From NCBI GenBank assembly GCA_009193035.1, contig SWDT01000096.1, positions 124,001 to 188,000 of the forward strand: DNA of 64,000 nt, given 5' to 3'. Source of the stretch: Halicephalobus mephisto. Taxonomy: Eukaryota; Nematoda; Chromadorea; Rhabditida; Panagrolaimidae. Both the position numbers and the translations under genes were made by a program. Below are positions 11,810 to 24,574 of this stretch, one piece after another (positions within the stretch are counted from its first letter, which is position 1; the number at the start of each line of letters is the position of its first letter). A model generated the notes under the pieces. That model did not search any database, was not told where the DNA came from, and worked only from the letters and a program-made list of their open reading frames with translations.

Positions 11810-12330
11810 TTTGTTATTTTAGTCACTATCCTGGTTCTTAACTGGAAGAATCACTTTGAACAGTGATTCTGACATCTCTAATGAGAGGCTGGATAGTGAC
11901 TGATTTTGGACACTATTCTCATTCGTTATTGGAGCTGTCAAAACCAATATCAAAAATACATCCAATAAGAAATGGATAGTGTCCATTTTGATTGAAATCC
12001 ATATTTCTCAGTCACTATTCGAAGATTTCTGATAAAGGAATGGATAGTGACTGATTTTAGACACTATTCAAGTTTCCAAAGTTACTATCCAAAAATACTT
12101 TTAATAAGAAATGGATAGTGTCCATTTTGATTGAAATTCATATTTCTTAGTCGCTTTCTTATTTATGCCTTGAATAGTGACTATAATTCTTCTTTCAGTC
12201 ACTATCCGAAGATTTCTAATAAAGGAATAGATAGTGACTGATTTTGGACACTATAATCATTCGTTATTGGAGCTGTCAAAATGTGGAAAAACAGCTCCAA
12301 TGAATTTCATGGATAGTGACTGTGATTGAG
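11810..12330 (+). repeat. GATAGTGAC repeat cluster 1
   Basis: Many copies of GATAGTGACT and its complement AGTCACTATC alternate with TTATTGGAGCTGTCAAA and GACACTATTC segments in both orientations. The cluster fills the interval between the small gene and the zinc-finger gene. Confidence 0.85.
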
Positions 12331-12379
12331 TATTATTTTTAAATACATTAGTACTTGCAGGAAAAACCACCCTTTCACC

Positions 12380-15023
12380 ATGGATGACAGTTCCACAACG
12401 GCCTCCTCGAGCATAACTTCATCGACTCCGATAACGTGGATCGAAGTCAAAATGGATGATTCACAAATCAGTGCAGATTCTATTGATCTTATGAAAGAAT
12501 CTGATTCCAGCAAATCCAAAGACGAGGACCTCATTACTGTCAAAGAAGTTTCTACTGAAAGGGATGACGAAATTCGCGAAACAACTCCCACAGCGATTAC
12601 TCGGCAACCAGTCGTCAAGGACGAAAATGGATTTACTTATTACAAATGCCGATTCTGTGGCTTGACTTACAATTTCCTGACGACATTGAAGGCTCACGAG
12701 AGAGTTCACGACATCAATCAAGTCAGTTACTGTAGATATTACTGTAGAAATTAAATCTACGGGTTTTTAGCCTTACGCCTGCAACAAGTGCGGAGAAAGT
12801 TTCCACTTTATGTGCGAACTTGAATACCACGCCAAGACTCATCTCCGTAAGTTTTATATCCCCTGAATCCTACTGTAATAATCGCAAAAAGTCACAACCT
12901 CCACGTAGTGAAGTTGTAATAGATATGCATTTTGTTACGAAAGATTTTATAACTATTGACATTTAAGATTAGCTTTCATGAAACGTTGCAAGTTCTCGTA
13001 ACAAATGCGATTTTGTCACAGATATCAAATGCTCATGAAAACTGTAACAATTAAGTTACATTGTAAGACTTGATAATTGTTACAGAAATCACAACTTTCG
13101 CGTAGTGAAGTTGTAATAGATATACATTTTGTTACGAAAGATTTTATAACTATTGACATTTAAGATTAGCTTTCATGAAACGTTGCAAGTTCTCGTAACA
13201 AATGCGATTTTGTCCAAGTATCAAATGTTCATGAAAACTGTAACAATTGTGTTACATTGTAAGACTTGATAATTGTTACAGAAATCACAACTTTCGCGTA
13301 GTGAAGTTGTAATAGATATACATTTTGTTACGAAAGATTTTATAACTATTGAAATTTAAGATTAGCTTTCATGAAACGTTGCAAGTTCTCGTAACAAATG
13401 CGATTTTGTCACAGATATCAAATACTCATGAAAACTGTAACAATTGTGTTTCATTCTTTGTCAGAGTTGACAATTGTTACGAAAACCGCATGTGATAATT
13501 ATCCTTGCAGTTGTTTCTGGAACAAATGTTACGATTTTGCATTTCGCAATTGTTACCGAATCAAACCACTTTTTTATATGAACTGAATGCAACCGTACAT
13601 TGAATATAATATATCCGATACATCATAGCTGCTTCAATGATATTCATATATCATATACAATCCACTGATATCAATAGACTAAAAACGTAACTTTTACCTC
13701 AATAACAAATGCAAATCGTCACTATTGTGTTTTATTTTTCGTCACAAATGCCAAATATCCATGAAAAATATCACAATTGTGTTGTATTTTTGTCACATTT
13801 CGCAATTGTTACGAAACCAAAAGTTATGTTTTTTTGTGTATAAGAATGTTTGTAAGTATCCTGATTTCAGAGCAGAAAGGCTACAAATGTGACTGTGGAA
13901 GGACCTTTTACCAGTACACGGACCTTCTTTATCACAAACATCCAGAAGACGAACTTGATGAATTTCCCCTCCCTATGCCTCAACCACCTGAGCCTAGAGT
14001 CATTCGTCATTCCTTCTCGAAACCTGCTATTCCGGAATCAGAATTCCCCATTCCGGATTATGCTGTGAAGGGATTTGAGCCGAAACATCCATTGAAGATT
14101 TATTCCGACATCCGATCCAAGCCCTACATCTGTCAATATTGTTCCAAGTCATATCCTGATAGTCGGTAAGAAGATTTGTTAATGTTCATCATCTAAGAGA
14201 TTAGTTACTTGGAAGATAATGATTTTTTAAAAGCTTCATCATTACCCAAGCTTTCATTAAGTGCCCAAACTACTATCCAGAAAACAGCTCCAATGCAGTG
14301 TCGGATAGTGACTTATTCTTAAATGCTATTCATAACTGTCATTAGAGCAATTTTGAATAGTACCCAAAATTAATCACTATCTGTGATTTTATTGAAGTTG
14401 TCAGAAACATTATCCAGAAAACAGTTCCAAAGAGAAATTAGATAGTGATTAATTTCTCTTATTCTTCAGTCATTATTAAAAAACAGCTCCAATGAAGTGT
14501 TAGATAGTGACTCTTTCTGAAACATCATCTATAGCCTTTATTAGAACAGTTTCGGATAGTCTTCTTGACAACTCTAATGGATAATAAGGATAGTATCCGG
14601 AATAAGTCACTATTCACATACTTCATTGGAGCTGTCAGAGTTAGTACTCAAAAAACTGCTCCAACAACGGATGCATAGTCATTTAATTTTGGAACTATTT
14701 CCTATCGGAGATATTTTTGACTAGTGACTTTGGCAACTTCAATAATACTTGGATAGCGTCTAAAATTAGTTACTATTTATTTCCTACTGGAGATATTTTT
14801 GAATAACGACTCAAAAAAAACACCATTTTCACTCATTAATCTCCAGCGTTTTAGCCAATTAGCTTTCCACATATCATCTCATCGCGGAGAGAAAAACTTT
14901 TCTGTATACAGTAGCCGTTACTTGATGTGTCGAAACGACAAATCCTACATCTCCCCAGGGACGAGTCCTTCTGTTCCAGATTTGTTCCTCCGCAGAAACT
15001 ATGAAGACATTCTCCATCTCTGA
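12380..15023 (+). CDS. C2H2 zinc-finger protein
   Basis: Probable nuclear DNA-binding factor, 293 residues. Exons 12380-12721, 12771-12846, 13871-14165, 14855-15023. The start follows CTTGCAG and a CCACC..CACC leader. Residues 1-90 are Ser/Thr/Asp-rich. Fingers: CRFCGLTYNFLTTLKAHERVH; CNKCGESFHFMCELEYHAKTH; a shorter CDCGRTFYQYTDLLYHKH that lacks one spacer residue; and, split by the last intron, CQYCSKSYPDSR joined to QLAFHISSHRGEK. A Pro-rich linker lies between fingers three and four. Introns 2 and 3 (1,024 and 689 bp) are swollen by repeats. For the last exon TTTTAG is chosen over CTCCAG eight bases upstream, because the latter gives a stop. I cannot name an orthologue. Confidence 0.8.
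12890..13480 (+). repeat. ~196-bp tandem repeat in zinc-finger intron 2
   Basis: About three copies, marked by GTAGTGAAGTTGTAATAGAT at 12905, 13102 and 13298 (spacing 197 and 196). Each has CGTAACAAATGCGATTTTGT and ACTGTAACAATT, related to the ACGTAACTTTT MITE family that also has a copy in this intron. Confidence 0.85.
13680..13840 (+). mobile_element. MITE, ACGTAACTTTT family, copy 1
   Basis: About 160 bp, starting AAAAACGTAACTTTTACC and ending CCAAAAGTTATGTTTTTTTG, which are inverted termini. The inside has CGTCACAAATGCC and GCAATTGTTACG. It lies in zinc-finger intron 2. Other copies: 23550-23700, 47212-47366, 58718-58884. Confidence 0.7.
14255..14815 (+). repeat. GATAGTGAC repeat cluster 2, zinc-finger intron 3
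   Basis: The same family as the cluster at 11810, more diverged: repeated AACAGCTCCAATG, GATAGTGACT and CACTATTC. It makes up most of the 689-bp intron. Confidence 0.8.
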
Positions 15024-15229
15024 CCTTGCAATAGACGAAACTACTTCAAAGTTACGATTCTTAATTTTAAATATCGTGTAGAAAGACATACAGTATTAGC
15101 AATTTCATATTTGTATTGATGTAGAGCAAATTACTATAAAGTATTAATACTATTCGGATTCATTTACAATATTGAAAAATCTTCTTTACAGTTATTTGTG
15201 TAGGAAATGAAGACAGAAAATCGAAAAAT

Positions 15230-16860
15230 AATTAAATCCAAAGACTTTCAAAGTATTAGAGATGTATGGGATAAACTTCGTGAAATCCATACGTATAGAG
15301 ATTACTTTACTATAACTTCACCAAATCGATGATATTTAATTCTTTTTCGCTTATATCATCATATGAAAGACTGAATGTAAAAAATTACAGAAATATACTC
15401 TTTAATTTTATAAATATTAGAGGTATATATAGCAAACTTTATAAAATTCATATATAAGAGACTTATTCCACTATAACTTCACCAAATCGATGATATTTAG
15501 TTCTTTTTCGCCTATATCATCATCTGAAAGACTGAATGTAGAAAATTACAGAAATATACTCTTTAATTTTATAAATATTAGATATATATAGCAAACTTCA
15601 TTAAAGTTATACATATGAAGATTCTTTTACTACAACTTTATATAATCGATGAAATTTAACTTATTTTCTTTTATAGCATCATTTTAAGAATGGAAAACAA
15701 AAAATTAAAGAGACAAATTTCCCTATTTCGTAAATATGAGAGATATATAAAGCGAACTTCATGAAATTCATACATATGAAGATTCTTTTACTGCAACCTT
15801 ATATAATCGATGAAATTTAACTTATTTCCTTTTGATTAATACTTTAAACATTAAAATTAAAAACTACAAGATAATACTTCTTGATTTTACAAATGTTGAG
15901 AAAGTATAAAATGAAATCTATGTATCCAAGGACTATTTCGTTGTAATTTTATGATGTCATAAATATTTGATCTACTTCCTTTTCTAGTGTTAGTTTAAAG
16001 GTTACAAAAAATAGAAAAACAGATTTATAGAATTTATAGAAATTGAAAATATATAAAAAACGTTCTGCATCTAGTGGATTATGTCATTGTAACTTTATTA
16101 AATCCGTGACATTTGAACAACTTCCTTGTATAGCGTCATTTTAGAAATCTAAAGAAAAAATATAAAAATAAATTGTTGAATTTCGTAAATATTGATTGTA
16201 TAAAAGACAAATTATATAAGGATTACGTCATTGTAACTTTGCGAGACTGAAGAGTTTTATTTTACATTGTTATTTTAAAAGTGTAAATTAACGAACTATG
16301 AGGATTTATAGGAGTCTATTAATAATGAAAATGTATAGTCAAATAATGAATATCTAAGGATTATGCATATATTTACTATATTATTGAAATCTGATTTATT
16401 TTCTTTCTTATTATCATGTAAAAGATCATGATTAAAGAATTATGAGAAATTTATAAACTTTTATAAATACTGAAGACGTAAAATCAAATAATGAATATCT
16501 AAGGATTATGCATCTATTTACTATTATTATAATCTGACTTATTTTCTTTCTTATTATCATGTAAAAGATCATGATTAAAAAGTTATGAGGAATTTATAAA
16601 CTTTTATAAATACTGAAAATGTATAATCAAATAATGAATATCTAAGTATTATCCATATATACACTATATCATTGAGATCTGATTTGTTTTCTTTCTTATT
16701 ATCATGTTAGAAATTTAAATTTAAAAAACTCGAAACTTTTGAAATTGCATGAATATCGAAAACATAAAAGGAACTATATATATCCTGGGATTATGTCACT
16801 ATAGACTTACGGTATCAATGACATTTGATCCACTTCCTTTTATACTCTAATATAAAGACG
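15230..16860 (+). repeat. Decaying ~145-161-bp satellite array
   Basis: A unit marked by ACTATAACTTCACCAAATCG then GATGATATTTA recurs near 15311, 15472, 15631, 15791, 15942, 16088 and 16226, with spacing falling from about 161 to 140. Units 1-3 are well conserved and later ones increasingly diverged. Each also holds TTTATAAATATTAGA-like and CATGAAATTCATAC-like segments. About ten units in all. Confidence 0.75.
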
Positions 16861-18319
16861 AAATGTGAAAATTTTTATGTAAAATAATAAATTTCAAAAT
16901 TTACTTTTTGTTTAATAAATTTAAAATTTTTTTTTGTTTAATAAACATCAATTTTTTTTCGTTTAAGTCGTCGAAAAAGTAGACTTGTTCGTCTTCAGTA
17001 ATTTTAGACTTTTTTCAGCTAATTCTAAAAGGTATTCATAATTACACAGTAAAACACAGCGACTAAATGACTAGGTGGAAACCTTTTGAAAAATAATTTC
17101 TTTCGAGTCGGATTTGGAGCTCATTACTTTCAATTGAAGAACTATAGTCGATACTTATTAGTTACTAAAACAAAGTTGTTTGTAAGACTTTCGAAAAACT
17201 ATTTCGACATTTTAATTTGTTAAAAAGTACAAGCGAATTTTGTTATTTTTACATCTCTCGGGGAACGAGAAATATTGTTGAAAGTTTTAATGTTAATTTA
17301 AAATCACAAATTAGAGTTATTTTAGAATTATATTTTGACGCGAAAAAGTTTTTTAATATTTTAGAATAAAGTTGAAAACTGAAAATATTTTTAAATTTTT
17401 AAAATAAAAAAGCTTTTTTGATGTTTTAGAATAAAGTCGAAAATTGAAGATATTCTTAAATTTTTTCCAAAATAAAATTTTTTTAATATTTTAGAATAAA
17501 ATCAAAAATTAAAAATATTCTTAAATTTTTTAAATAAAAAAGCTTTTTTAATATTTTAGAATAAAATCGAAAATTAAAAATATTCTATAATTTTTTCCAA
17601 AATAAAATTTTTTTAATATTTTAGAATAAAATCGAAAATTGAAAATATTCTTAAATTTTTTCTAAAATAAAAGTTTTTTGATGAATAGTCTTATAGCGAA
17701 ATTACATATGTTTTCGATTTATCTCTTCACAAAAAAATATTTTTCATAATTAGTTTTAAAACAAAGTCGGAAATTGAAGATATTTTAAAATTACATTTTG
17801 ACGTGGAAAACTTTTTTAAATGTTTTACAAAAACTTGAAAATTAAAGTTATTAAAATTTTTTAAAAATGAAAAAATTATTTTTCATAATTAATTTTAAAA
17901 CGAAAATTGAAAATTTTTATTTTTATTTTTATTTTTACAAAAAAAATATTTTTTTATTTTACAAATTTTAAATTTTATTTTTACAAAAAAAGTATTTTTT
18001 AATTTTATTTTTACAAAAAAAATATTTTTTTATTTTACAAATTTTAAATTTTATTTTTACAAAAAAAATATTTTCTTATTTTATAAATTTTAAATTTTAT
18101 TTTTTGATTTATTTAGTTAAAAAATATTTTTAATGTTATTTTAATTTTGTAATCAGGGAATCCCCTAATATTAATTTTAAAAATTTTGTCTTGCAAGTTT
18201 CCCCGCGAAAGTATATATTTTTTAATTTCTAATTTTTGTTTTTCGACAGGATTAATTTTTAGTTTTTTAATGAAGCACTTTAATACAATATTTATCCTTA
18301 TTATGGATTTTTAAAAATT

Positions 18320-18875
18320 CTTGGTCCCACCACGAAAATTAAATTTTTCAATTTTTACAAAAAAATTAAATTTATAATTTTTGATTTTATTATAAATTTT
18401 TATAAATTTCTGATCTTAGAACGAAAATATTAATTTCTTACTTTTTATAAAAATTATTTTTGTAATTTTCGATTTCATTATAGATTTTTATAAATTTCTG
18501 ATTTTAGAATAAAAATATTAATTTCTAAATTTCGTAATTTTTGTTTCAAAAAAATAGTTATTTTGTTTTTAAAAAAGAATATTTTTACCATTTACTGTCT
18601 AAATTTCATCATCTTTGGTCCCACCACGAAAATATTAATTCCCAAATTTCGTAATTTTTGTTTCAAAAAAATAGTTATTTTGTTTTTAAAAAAGAATATT
18701 TATTTTTACCATTTACTGTCTAAATTTCATCATCTTTGGTCCCACCACGAAAATATTAATTTCTAAATTTCCTAATTTTTGTTTTAAAAAAATTAATTAT
18801 TTTATTTTTAATAAAAAGTATTTATTTTTACCATATACTGTCCAAATTTCGTCATCTTTGGTCTCACTACGAAAA
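18320..18875 (+). repeat. ~121-bp tandem repeat
   Basis: GGTCCCACCACGAAAAT recurs at 18617, 18738 and, diverged, at 18860, with an older copy near 18325. Between copies lie ACCATTTACTGTCTAAATTT and AT-rich filler. Confidence 0.75.
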
Positions 18876-19659
18876 TGCCAATTTCATAATTTTTTGTTCT
18901 TTACGTTGACATTGACCTTTCGATTTTAGTCTGAAATTATATTTATCTTTATTATATATTTTTAAAATTTCATGATCAATGATCTCATCATGAAGCCCTT
19001 TATTACATATTTCTTCTTTCTCATTCGACTTTTTAAACTTTTTTGAATTTAAATTTAAAAATTTTTTTAATATTTAAATTTTTTAAATTTTTTTAAACTT
19101 TTTTACTTTTTTTAAATTTTTTTGACTTTTTGATTTTTAAAATTTTTTGATTTTTTGATTTCTAAAATTTTAAAATTTTTTTGATTTTTTAAATTTAAAA
19201 AAATTTTTTTACTTTTTTACTTTTTTGATTTTTTGAATTTTTCTGACTTTTTTAATTTTTTTAATTTTTCGACTTATTACTAATCACTCTGAGCGAAAAA
19301 ATAATTAAAGCAAAAGTAGATCGATAATCTTCGAAGCCGCTTATTGTCTGTTTTGTCATAATCTTGAAAATTCCAATTTTTTCTATTTTATCGTCAAAAA
19401 TCCAAGATCAGACTTGATTTTTGAAATTTCTTTAATTAACAAAATTGAAAAACAAATTACTAAAATTACTTCTTCAAGGCGTGGTGTCTGTTGTAGCGAA
19501 AAAGTATAAATCCCTTCAGGAAACCCTTGATTCACATTTCCTGAGGCGAAGACCTTCAATTGTCGCTTCGGGCAACTTGGAAAGTCGAGGACGTCATTAG
19601 TCGCTTCTGAAAGTGAAAAATAACTTTCTCTTTTTCTTTTCCCTGTGGCATTTACTAAT

Positions 19660-20500
19660 TTAAAAAAATTTCTAATATTAATTTTTTTTTAAATTTTCGA
19701 CATAAATTTTAAAAAAATTTTTAATATTTATTTTTTTTATAAAACTTCAACATAAATTTAAAAAAATTTCTAATATTAATTTTTTTTTAATTTTCAACAT
19801 AAATTTTTTAAAAATTTCTAATATTAATTTTTTTAAATTTTCAACATAAATTTTAAAAAAAAATTTTAATATTTATTTTTAAATTTTTAACATAAATTTT
19901 AAAAACATTTTTAATATTAATTTCTTTTAAATTTTCGACATAAATTTTTTAAAAATTCTCAATATTTATTTTTAAAGAAATTTTTAATATTTATTTTTAA
20001 AAAATTTCTAATATTATTTTTTTGAAATTTTCAATATTTATTTTTTTTAATTCTTAATATTCATTTTTTTATAAAATTTTTAAACAAAAAAATTTTTGAC
20101 GTAAAAATTTATTTTTATTCTAAAACGAAAATGGATATTTTTTAATTTTTCTGATTAAGAATTTTTTGACGTAAATTTTTAAAAATTCATTTTTTTGAAA
20201 TAAATATGAAGATTTTCGGAAATTATATATTTTAAAAATTTAGTTTTAGTTTGAATATTTAAAAATATATTTTAGTTCAAAATTAATTTTTTTACAAAAA
20301 TAATAAAAATTTTAAAATAAATTAATTTTTTAATAAAAATAATAAAAATTTTAAAATTTAAATTAATTTAATTTTTTTATAAAAATAATTAAAATTTTAA
20401 AATTTAAATTAATTTAATTTTTTTATAAAAATAATTAAAATTTCAAAATTTAAATTAAATTAATTTTTTTATAAAAATAATCAAAATTTTATTTTATCCT
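19660..20500. repeat. Low-complexity A/T-run region
   Basis: Dense alternating A and T runs with recurring CATAAATTTTAAAAA and TTTTTAATATT modules. A candidate for periodic An/Tn clustering, but the period cannot be measured here. Confidence 0.6.
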
Positions 20501-21137
20501 AAACTAAAAATGGATTTTTTTATTTTTGAATTTAGAAAATTCGTTTTTGCTTCAGATTGAAAACGAAAATTGTTTATATTTTTAAAAACTATCCTAAAAA
20601 TCCCATTTTTCATTAATAATTATGTACTTTAAAATCCAAATAGATTAAAAATCTTTTATATTTACTAATTAGCCCGATTTAATCCAGGTATTACCGTCAA
20701 TTTACTTTTTTTGCCTCAGGGCTCGTAATAGACAAGACCGTGAAAGTGCGGAATTTATGAAAATTTTTGTTTATAATCTTCTATTTCGTCATTTGCGTAA
20801 CGTCAGAAAAACATTCAATGTCTCAATTAAGTTCCGAAGATCGATGTTGTTTCTCCTCCAAAATCCAAATTTCGAACTTCGCTTTGATGAGTAGCGGACG
20901 GATTTTCGTAATTATTTTTTATTTTGACGTTTTGCTGACAATTGAGATTTTCCAAAATTAAATGTTTTCCAAAACACCGAAGTCACTTAGATTAGTTCGT
21001 AAATGAGTCACATAAGCTGAAAACAACGCTAACTTCCAAAGCTGGATTGATGACATTGGGGAACACTTTTCATTTTTTAGAAATCAGCCAAACGAGTTTT
21101 AAAATAGAATTTTAAATTTAAAAAATTAATTTTGTAA

Positions 21138-21660
21138 CATAAGGGGACACTTTTCCTTCATTATAACAGGTCTTTATTGAGATTAGAACAGAACCCCAAA
21201 ACTTCAAAGATAGATTATAATACTCAGGGAACACTTTTCCTTTGTTATGACTGACTTTTATTGGTTTCAGAACAGAACGCCAAAACCAAAGATAAATTAT
21301 TATACTCAGGGAACACTTTTCCTTCGTTATAACAGGTCTTTATTGAGATTAGAACAGAACGCCAAAACTTCAAAGATAAATTGCAATATTTAGGGAACAC
21401 TTTTCCTTCGTTATGACTGACTTTTATTGGCCTCAGAACAGAACGCCAAAACTTCAAAGATAGATTGCAATATTTAGGGAACACTTTTCGCTTCTCAGAA
21501 ATTAATTTTAAAACAGAATTTTAAATTTTAAAAGTTGATTTTGTATCATAAGGGGAACACTTTTCCTTTGTTATGACTGGTCTTTATTAGCCTCAGAACA
21601 GAACGCCAAAACTTCAAAGATAGATTGCAATATTTAGGGAACACTTTTCGTTTTTTAAAA
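21138..21660 (+). repeat. ~84-bp minisatellite
   Basis: About seven copies of a unit with GGGAACACTTTTCCTT, a variable GTTATAACAGGTCTTTATTG or GTTATGACTGACTTTTATTG, and CAGAACGCCAAAACTTC. Two alternating variants suggest an older two-unit block. The unit is divisible by three, which leaves a minus-strand frame open; not called as a gene. Confidence 0.9.
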
Positions 21661-22276
21661 CTGATCTAAAATAACAGTGGAACAAGACATCAAAGATTAA
21701 AATTATCGTTGAAATTTAAGAAATTTTTGAAATGTTGAATTTTTCATGAAATTCATTTCTAATTTTGTTATTTTTGCTGTCGAACAAAACTATGAGCTCA
21801 TCGGAATCTAAGAACAAAAAGGATTTCAGAAATCCGTTAAGTACTAGCTGTATTAAAAATATTTCAAATTTGGACTTTTTTGAGACATCCTGAATTTCAA
21901 AATTTTAAAAAATATCCATAATGCAAAAATATGAAAAGTCAGATTTTTTATTTTAAATAGTAATTAAATTTTCGAAGTACTTTTTAAAAATAAAACTTTT
22001 TTGCGATTTTATTTTTTAAATTTAAAAAAATTTAATTGTTTATTTTTATAATTTTTTTTGAATTTGATATTTAATTTTTTAAATTTATTCTGAATTTAAT
22101 TTTTTAATTTTTTTAAATTTTTCTGAATTTGATTTTTTTTATTTTTTTTTTAAATTTAATTTTTTTATTTTTTTGAATTTTATTTTTTAATTTTTTTAAA
22201 TTTTTTTTTGAATTTTATTTTTTATTTTTTTTTAATTTGATTTTTTCAGTGTATTTCTCCTTCTGCCTTTCAAATA

Positions 22277-23838
22277 ATGTACCGCAGTATGTCGCCTAAG
22301 GTAATCTACTGCTCTCGAGACGGTAAATGTGATTTGAAATGCGGTCAATTCCACAAATCCATCTCAGCAGGAACATCCCGACCTAATCTCACCATAAATG
22401 GGACTAGGAAAATGGTCCAATCCTTGGATATCCCCACGACGTCAAACGAGAATTCTCCTACTCGGTTGTCGGTGTCGAACTCCAACGACCCTATTTCTCC
22501 GTTCAGTTGTGCTTCTACAGTAACCTTAGATGACATTATTGCTTCAGCTAGAAGAAAAACAAGTCTCGATTTTCAGCCTATTTTGCTGCCTTCGCCCATA
22601 TTTTTGGAACAAGATCCGGTTGTGGAAAATTCCCAAAATTATCCGAGCAAAAAAAGAAGGAAACCTTCGAGCAGCAGTTCCGCTGACATTAATGAAATGG
22701 ACCATGAATTCATCAGACATTTGGTGGATTCAGATACCGACGATGATTATTGGTTCAACGGAGATCCACCAAGTTTGATTATCGACGACGATTTGGCAGA
22801 TTTTGACGAGTTGATGAAGTGAGTTGATTTGACTTTTCTCATTTCAGTCACTATCCGAAGTCTATTGAAATCCCCAAAGTTACTATTCAAAAACAATTCG
22901 AATGAAAATGGATAGTGTCCATTTCTGGTTATAATCAGAAATTCAGTTACTATTCTTTTTTGATAGTGACTGGAAAATTGTTTAATTTTAGATACTATCT
23001 TTATTCACTGTCAAAACTGCCAAAGTTACTATTCAAAAACAATTCGAATGAAAATGGATAGTGTCCATTTCTGGTTATAATCAGAAATTCAGTCACTATT
23101 TTTTTTGATAGTGACTGGAAAATTACTTAATTTTAAATACTATCTTTATTCAATGTCAGAACTTTCAAAATTTCCATTCAAAAGTAACTTTACTGTAGAA
23201 ATGGATGGTAACTAATTTTGCGTATGATTTTTTACTTTTAAAAATTATCTTTTGAATAATAATTTAAGCAATATAAAGTTTTAATTATTTATTTTCGCAT
23301 TATTTTGGTCTCTGTTTAAATTGCAAAAATTGTTATTTAAAAACATCTGCAACGAAGCTACGAATAGTGACTAAAATAAACCTAAAAGTACGAAGCTTTA
23401 ATAATCAGTTATTTCCAGAGTAACATGTCCTCCTAAAGACCACTTCAGTAATCCCATTGAGAGGGGAGCTGACCCATTAAGCAAGAAACGAAACAAGTTA
23501 ATTATTGACGACATAGATGACACCAGCAGTATCGGTAAGTTTTTCGTTACAAAAAAAACGAAACTTTCGATTTCGTAACAATTGTGAAATATAACAATCG
23601 TCACATTTTTATGAATATTAAATATTTGTGACGAAAATTAAAAAATAATAAAGATGATTTACATTTGTTACTGTACCAAAAGTTACGTTTTTTGTTTACA
23701 GTTATCTTTTTGAATTAATAAATTTTAATCCATCCAGATCTCTCTGTTGCTGATGTCGGACCCGGGGATTATGCCCACCATCTTCCTTCATTCGGCCTAT
23801 CAACCAACGGGAAAGTTGAATACGAGGGAAATCTGTGA
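22277..23838 (+). CDS. Acidic protein with a possible activation-like segment, unknown
   Basis: 252 residues from exons 22277-22818, 23419-23534 and 23738-23838, all in phase. The ATG follows TTTTTTCAG by 25 bases. The N-terminus has CSRDGKCDLKCGQFHK, a small Cys cluster. The middle is Ser/Thr/Pro-rich with the basic patch KKRRKPSSSSS, a candidate nuclear signal. Then comes HLVDSDTDDDYWF and a hydrophobic/acidic stretch ending DDDLADFDELMK, which resembles acidic activation domains. The C-terminus includes SKKRNKLIIDDIDD. I do not recognise the family; a transcriptional role is inference from composition only. Intron 1 holds a GATAGTGAC cluster and intron 2 a MITE. Confidence 0.65.
22845..23240 (+). 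repeat. GATAGTGAC repeat cluster 3
   Basis: Two near-identical ~124-bp units (GATAGTGTCCATTTCTGG, then CAGTCACTAT and GATAGTGACTGGAAAATT) plus decayed flanks, in intron 1 of the acidic protein gene. Confidence 0.8.
23550..23700 (+). mobile_element. MITE, ACGTAACTTTT family, copy 2
   Basis: Runs from ACAAAAAAAACGAAACTTT to CCAAAAGTTACGTTTTTTG, with the shared inside CGTAACAATTGTGAAAT and TTTGTGACGAAAATT. It fills most of intron 2 of the acidic protein gene. Confidence 0.7.
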
Positions 23839-24574
23839 TTCCGCAATATGCAAATTTATCCATGGTAAAACTTAAATTTTTGAGTTATTAAAAGTAATAT
23901 TTCCTGTTGCTCAATTTTTAAAGAGTATCAGATAAAGTTAATATTCAAAAAACGGATGACAAAGTGCTTATGTTGTGACGTAATAATTCTGGATTACTTC
24001 TCTGATCTCTATTTACGAAATTTTTAACAAAATCCAAAATTAAAATTCTCTTCAGTTAGCTCATACTTAATGGATTTCCGTAATCCTTCTTTGTTGGACT
24101 TGGATGAGTATGGTTTCGTTCAATATGAAATAAAACAAATTCAAAATTAAGTTTCATAAAAAATTTAAATTTTTATTTTCACAATTCGATAAAAATTGAA
24201 AATTTAAAAAAAAAACTCGATTATTGTGTTCGAAAAATTAAAAATTCAATCACCCTAGAGAAAAATGAAATTATTCAAATTTAAAAAATAAATATATATA
24301 ATAATAATCGTATTTTGGTGAAAAATTATGGTAAAATTCATGTGAAAAATTATTTTTTGCTGTTTAAAAATAAGCAATCTACCTATGCACAAAAATAGTT
24401 TTAATTCGTCGATGAAACAGAATTTTCGGAATTTGTATTTTCAATTTGATCTATTTATTCTAAGCACTTTATCGAACGTTTTTCAAAGCAATTACAATAT
24501 TAAATTTACAACATTATATACTCAAGCTTGGACTCCTCTATTGTTCGCTTGCGTTCGCGCATCTCAACCTTTCT

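Larger units (their letters stand above)
15024..22276. other. 7.3-kb gene-poor AT-rich region
   Basis: No gene supported. In order: a decaying ~160-bp tandem array (15230-16860); long A/T-run DNA (17300-20500) with embedded short arrays; a less AT-rich island at 19290-19640 containing GTATAAATCCC, possibly a distant promoter; another island at 20680-21060; an 84-bp array (21138-21660); and T-rich sequence to 22250. The open frames in it are short and low complexity. Confidence 0.7.

Noticed and set aside
12890..13480. CRISPR-like direct repeats
   Set aside because: Units are ~196 bp and contiguous without spacers, in an animal intron.
13398..13586. 62-residue plus frame inside the zinc-finger intron
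   Set aside because: Entirely within the 196-bp array and MITE-related sequence.
18563..18766. 67-residue frame with duplicated text
   Set aside because: Produced by the ~121-bp tandem repeat; composition is Phe/Ile/Lys only.
21245..21484. Minus-strand frame of 79 residues with 28-residue internal repeats
   Set aside because: It is the 84-bp minisatellite read in one frame; the unit length is divisible by three, so the frame stays open by chance. No start context or splice sites.
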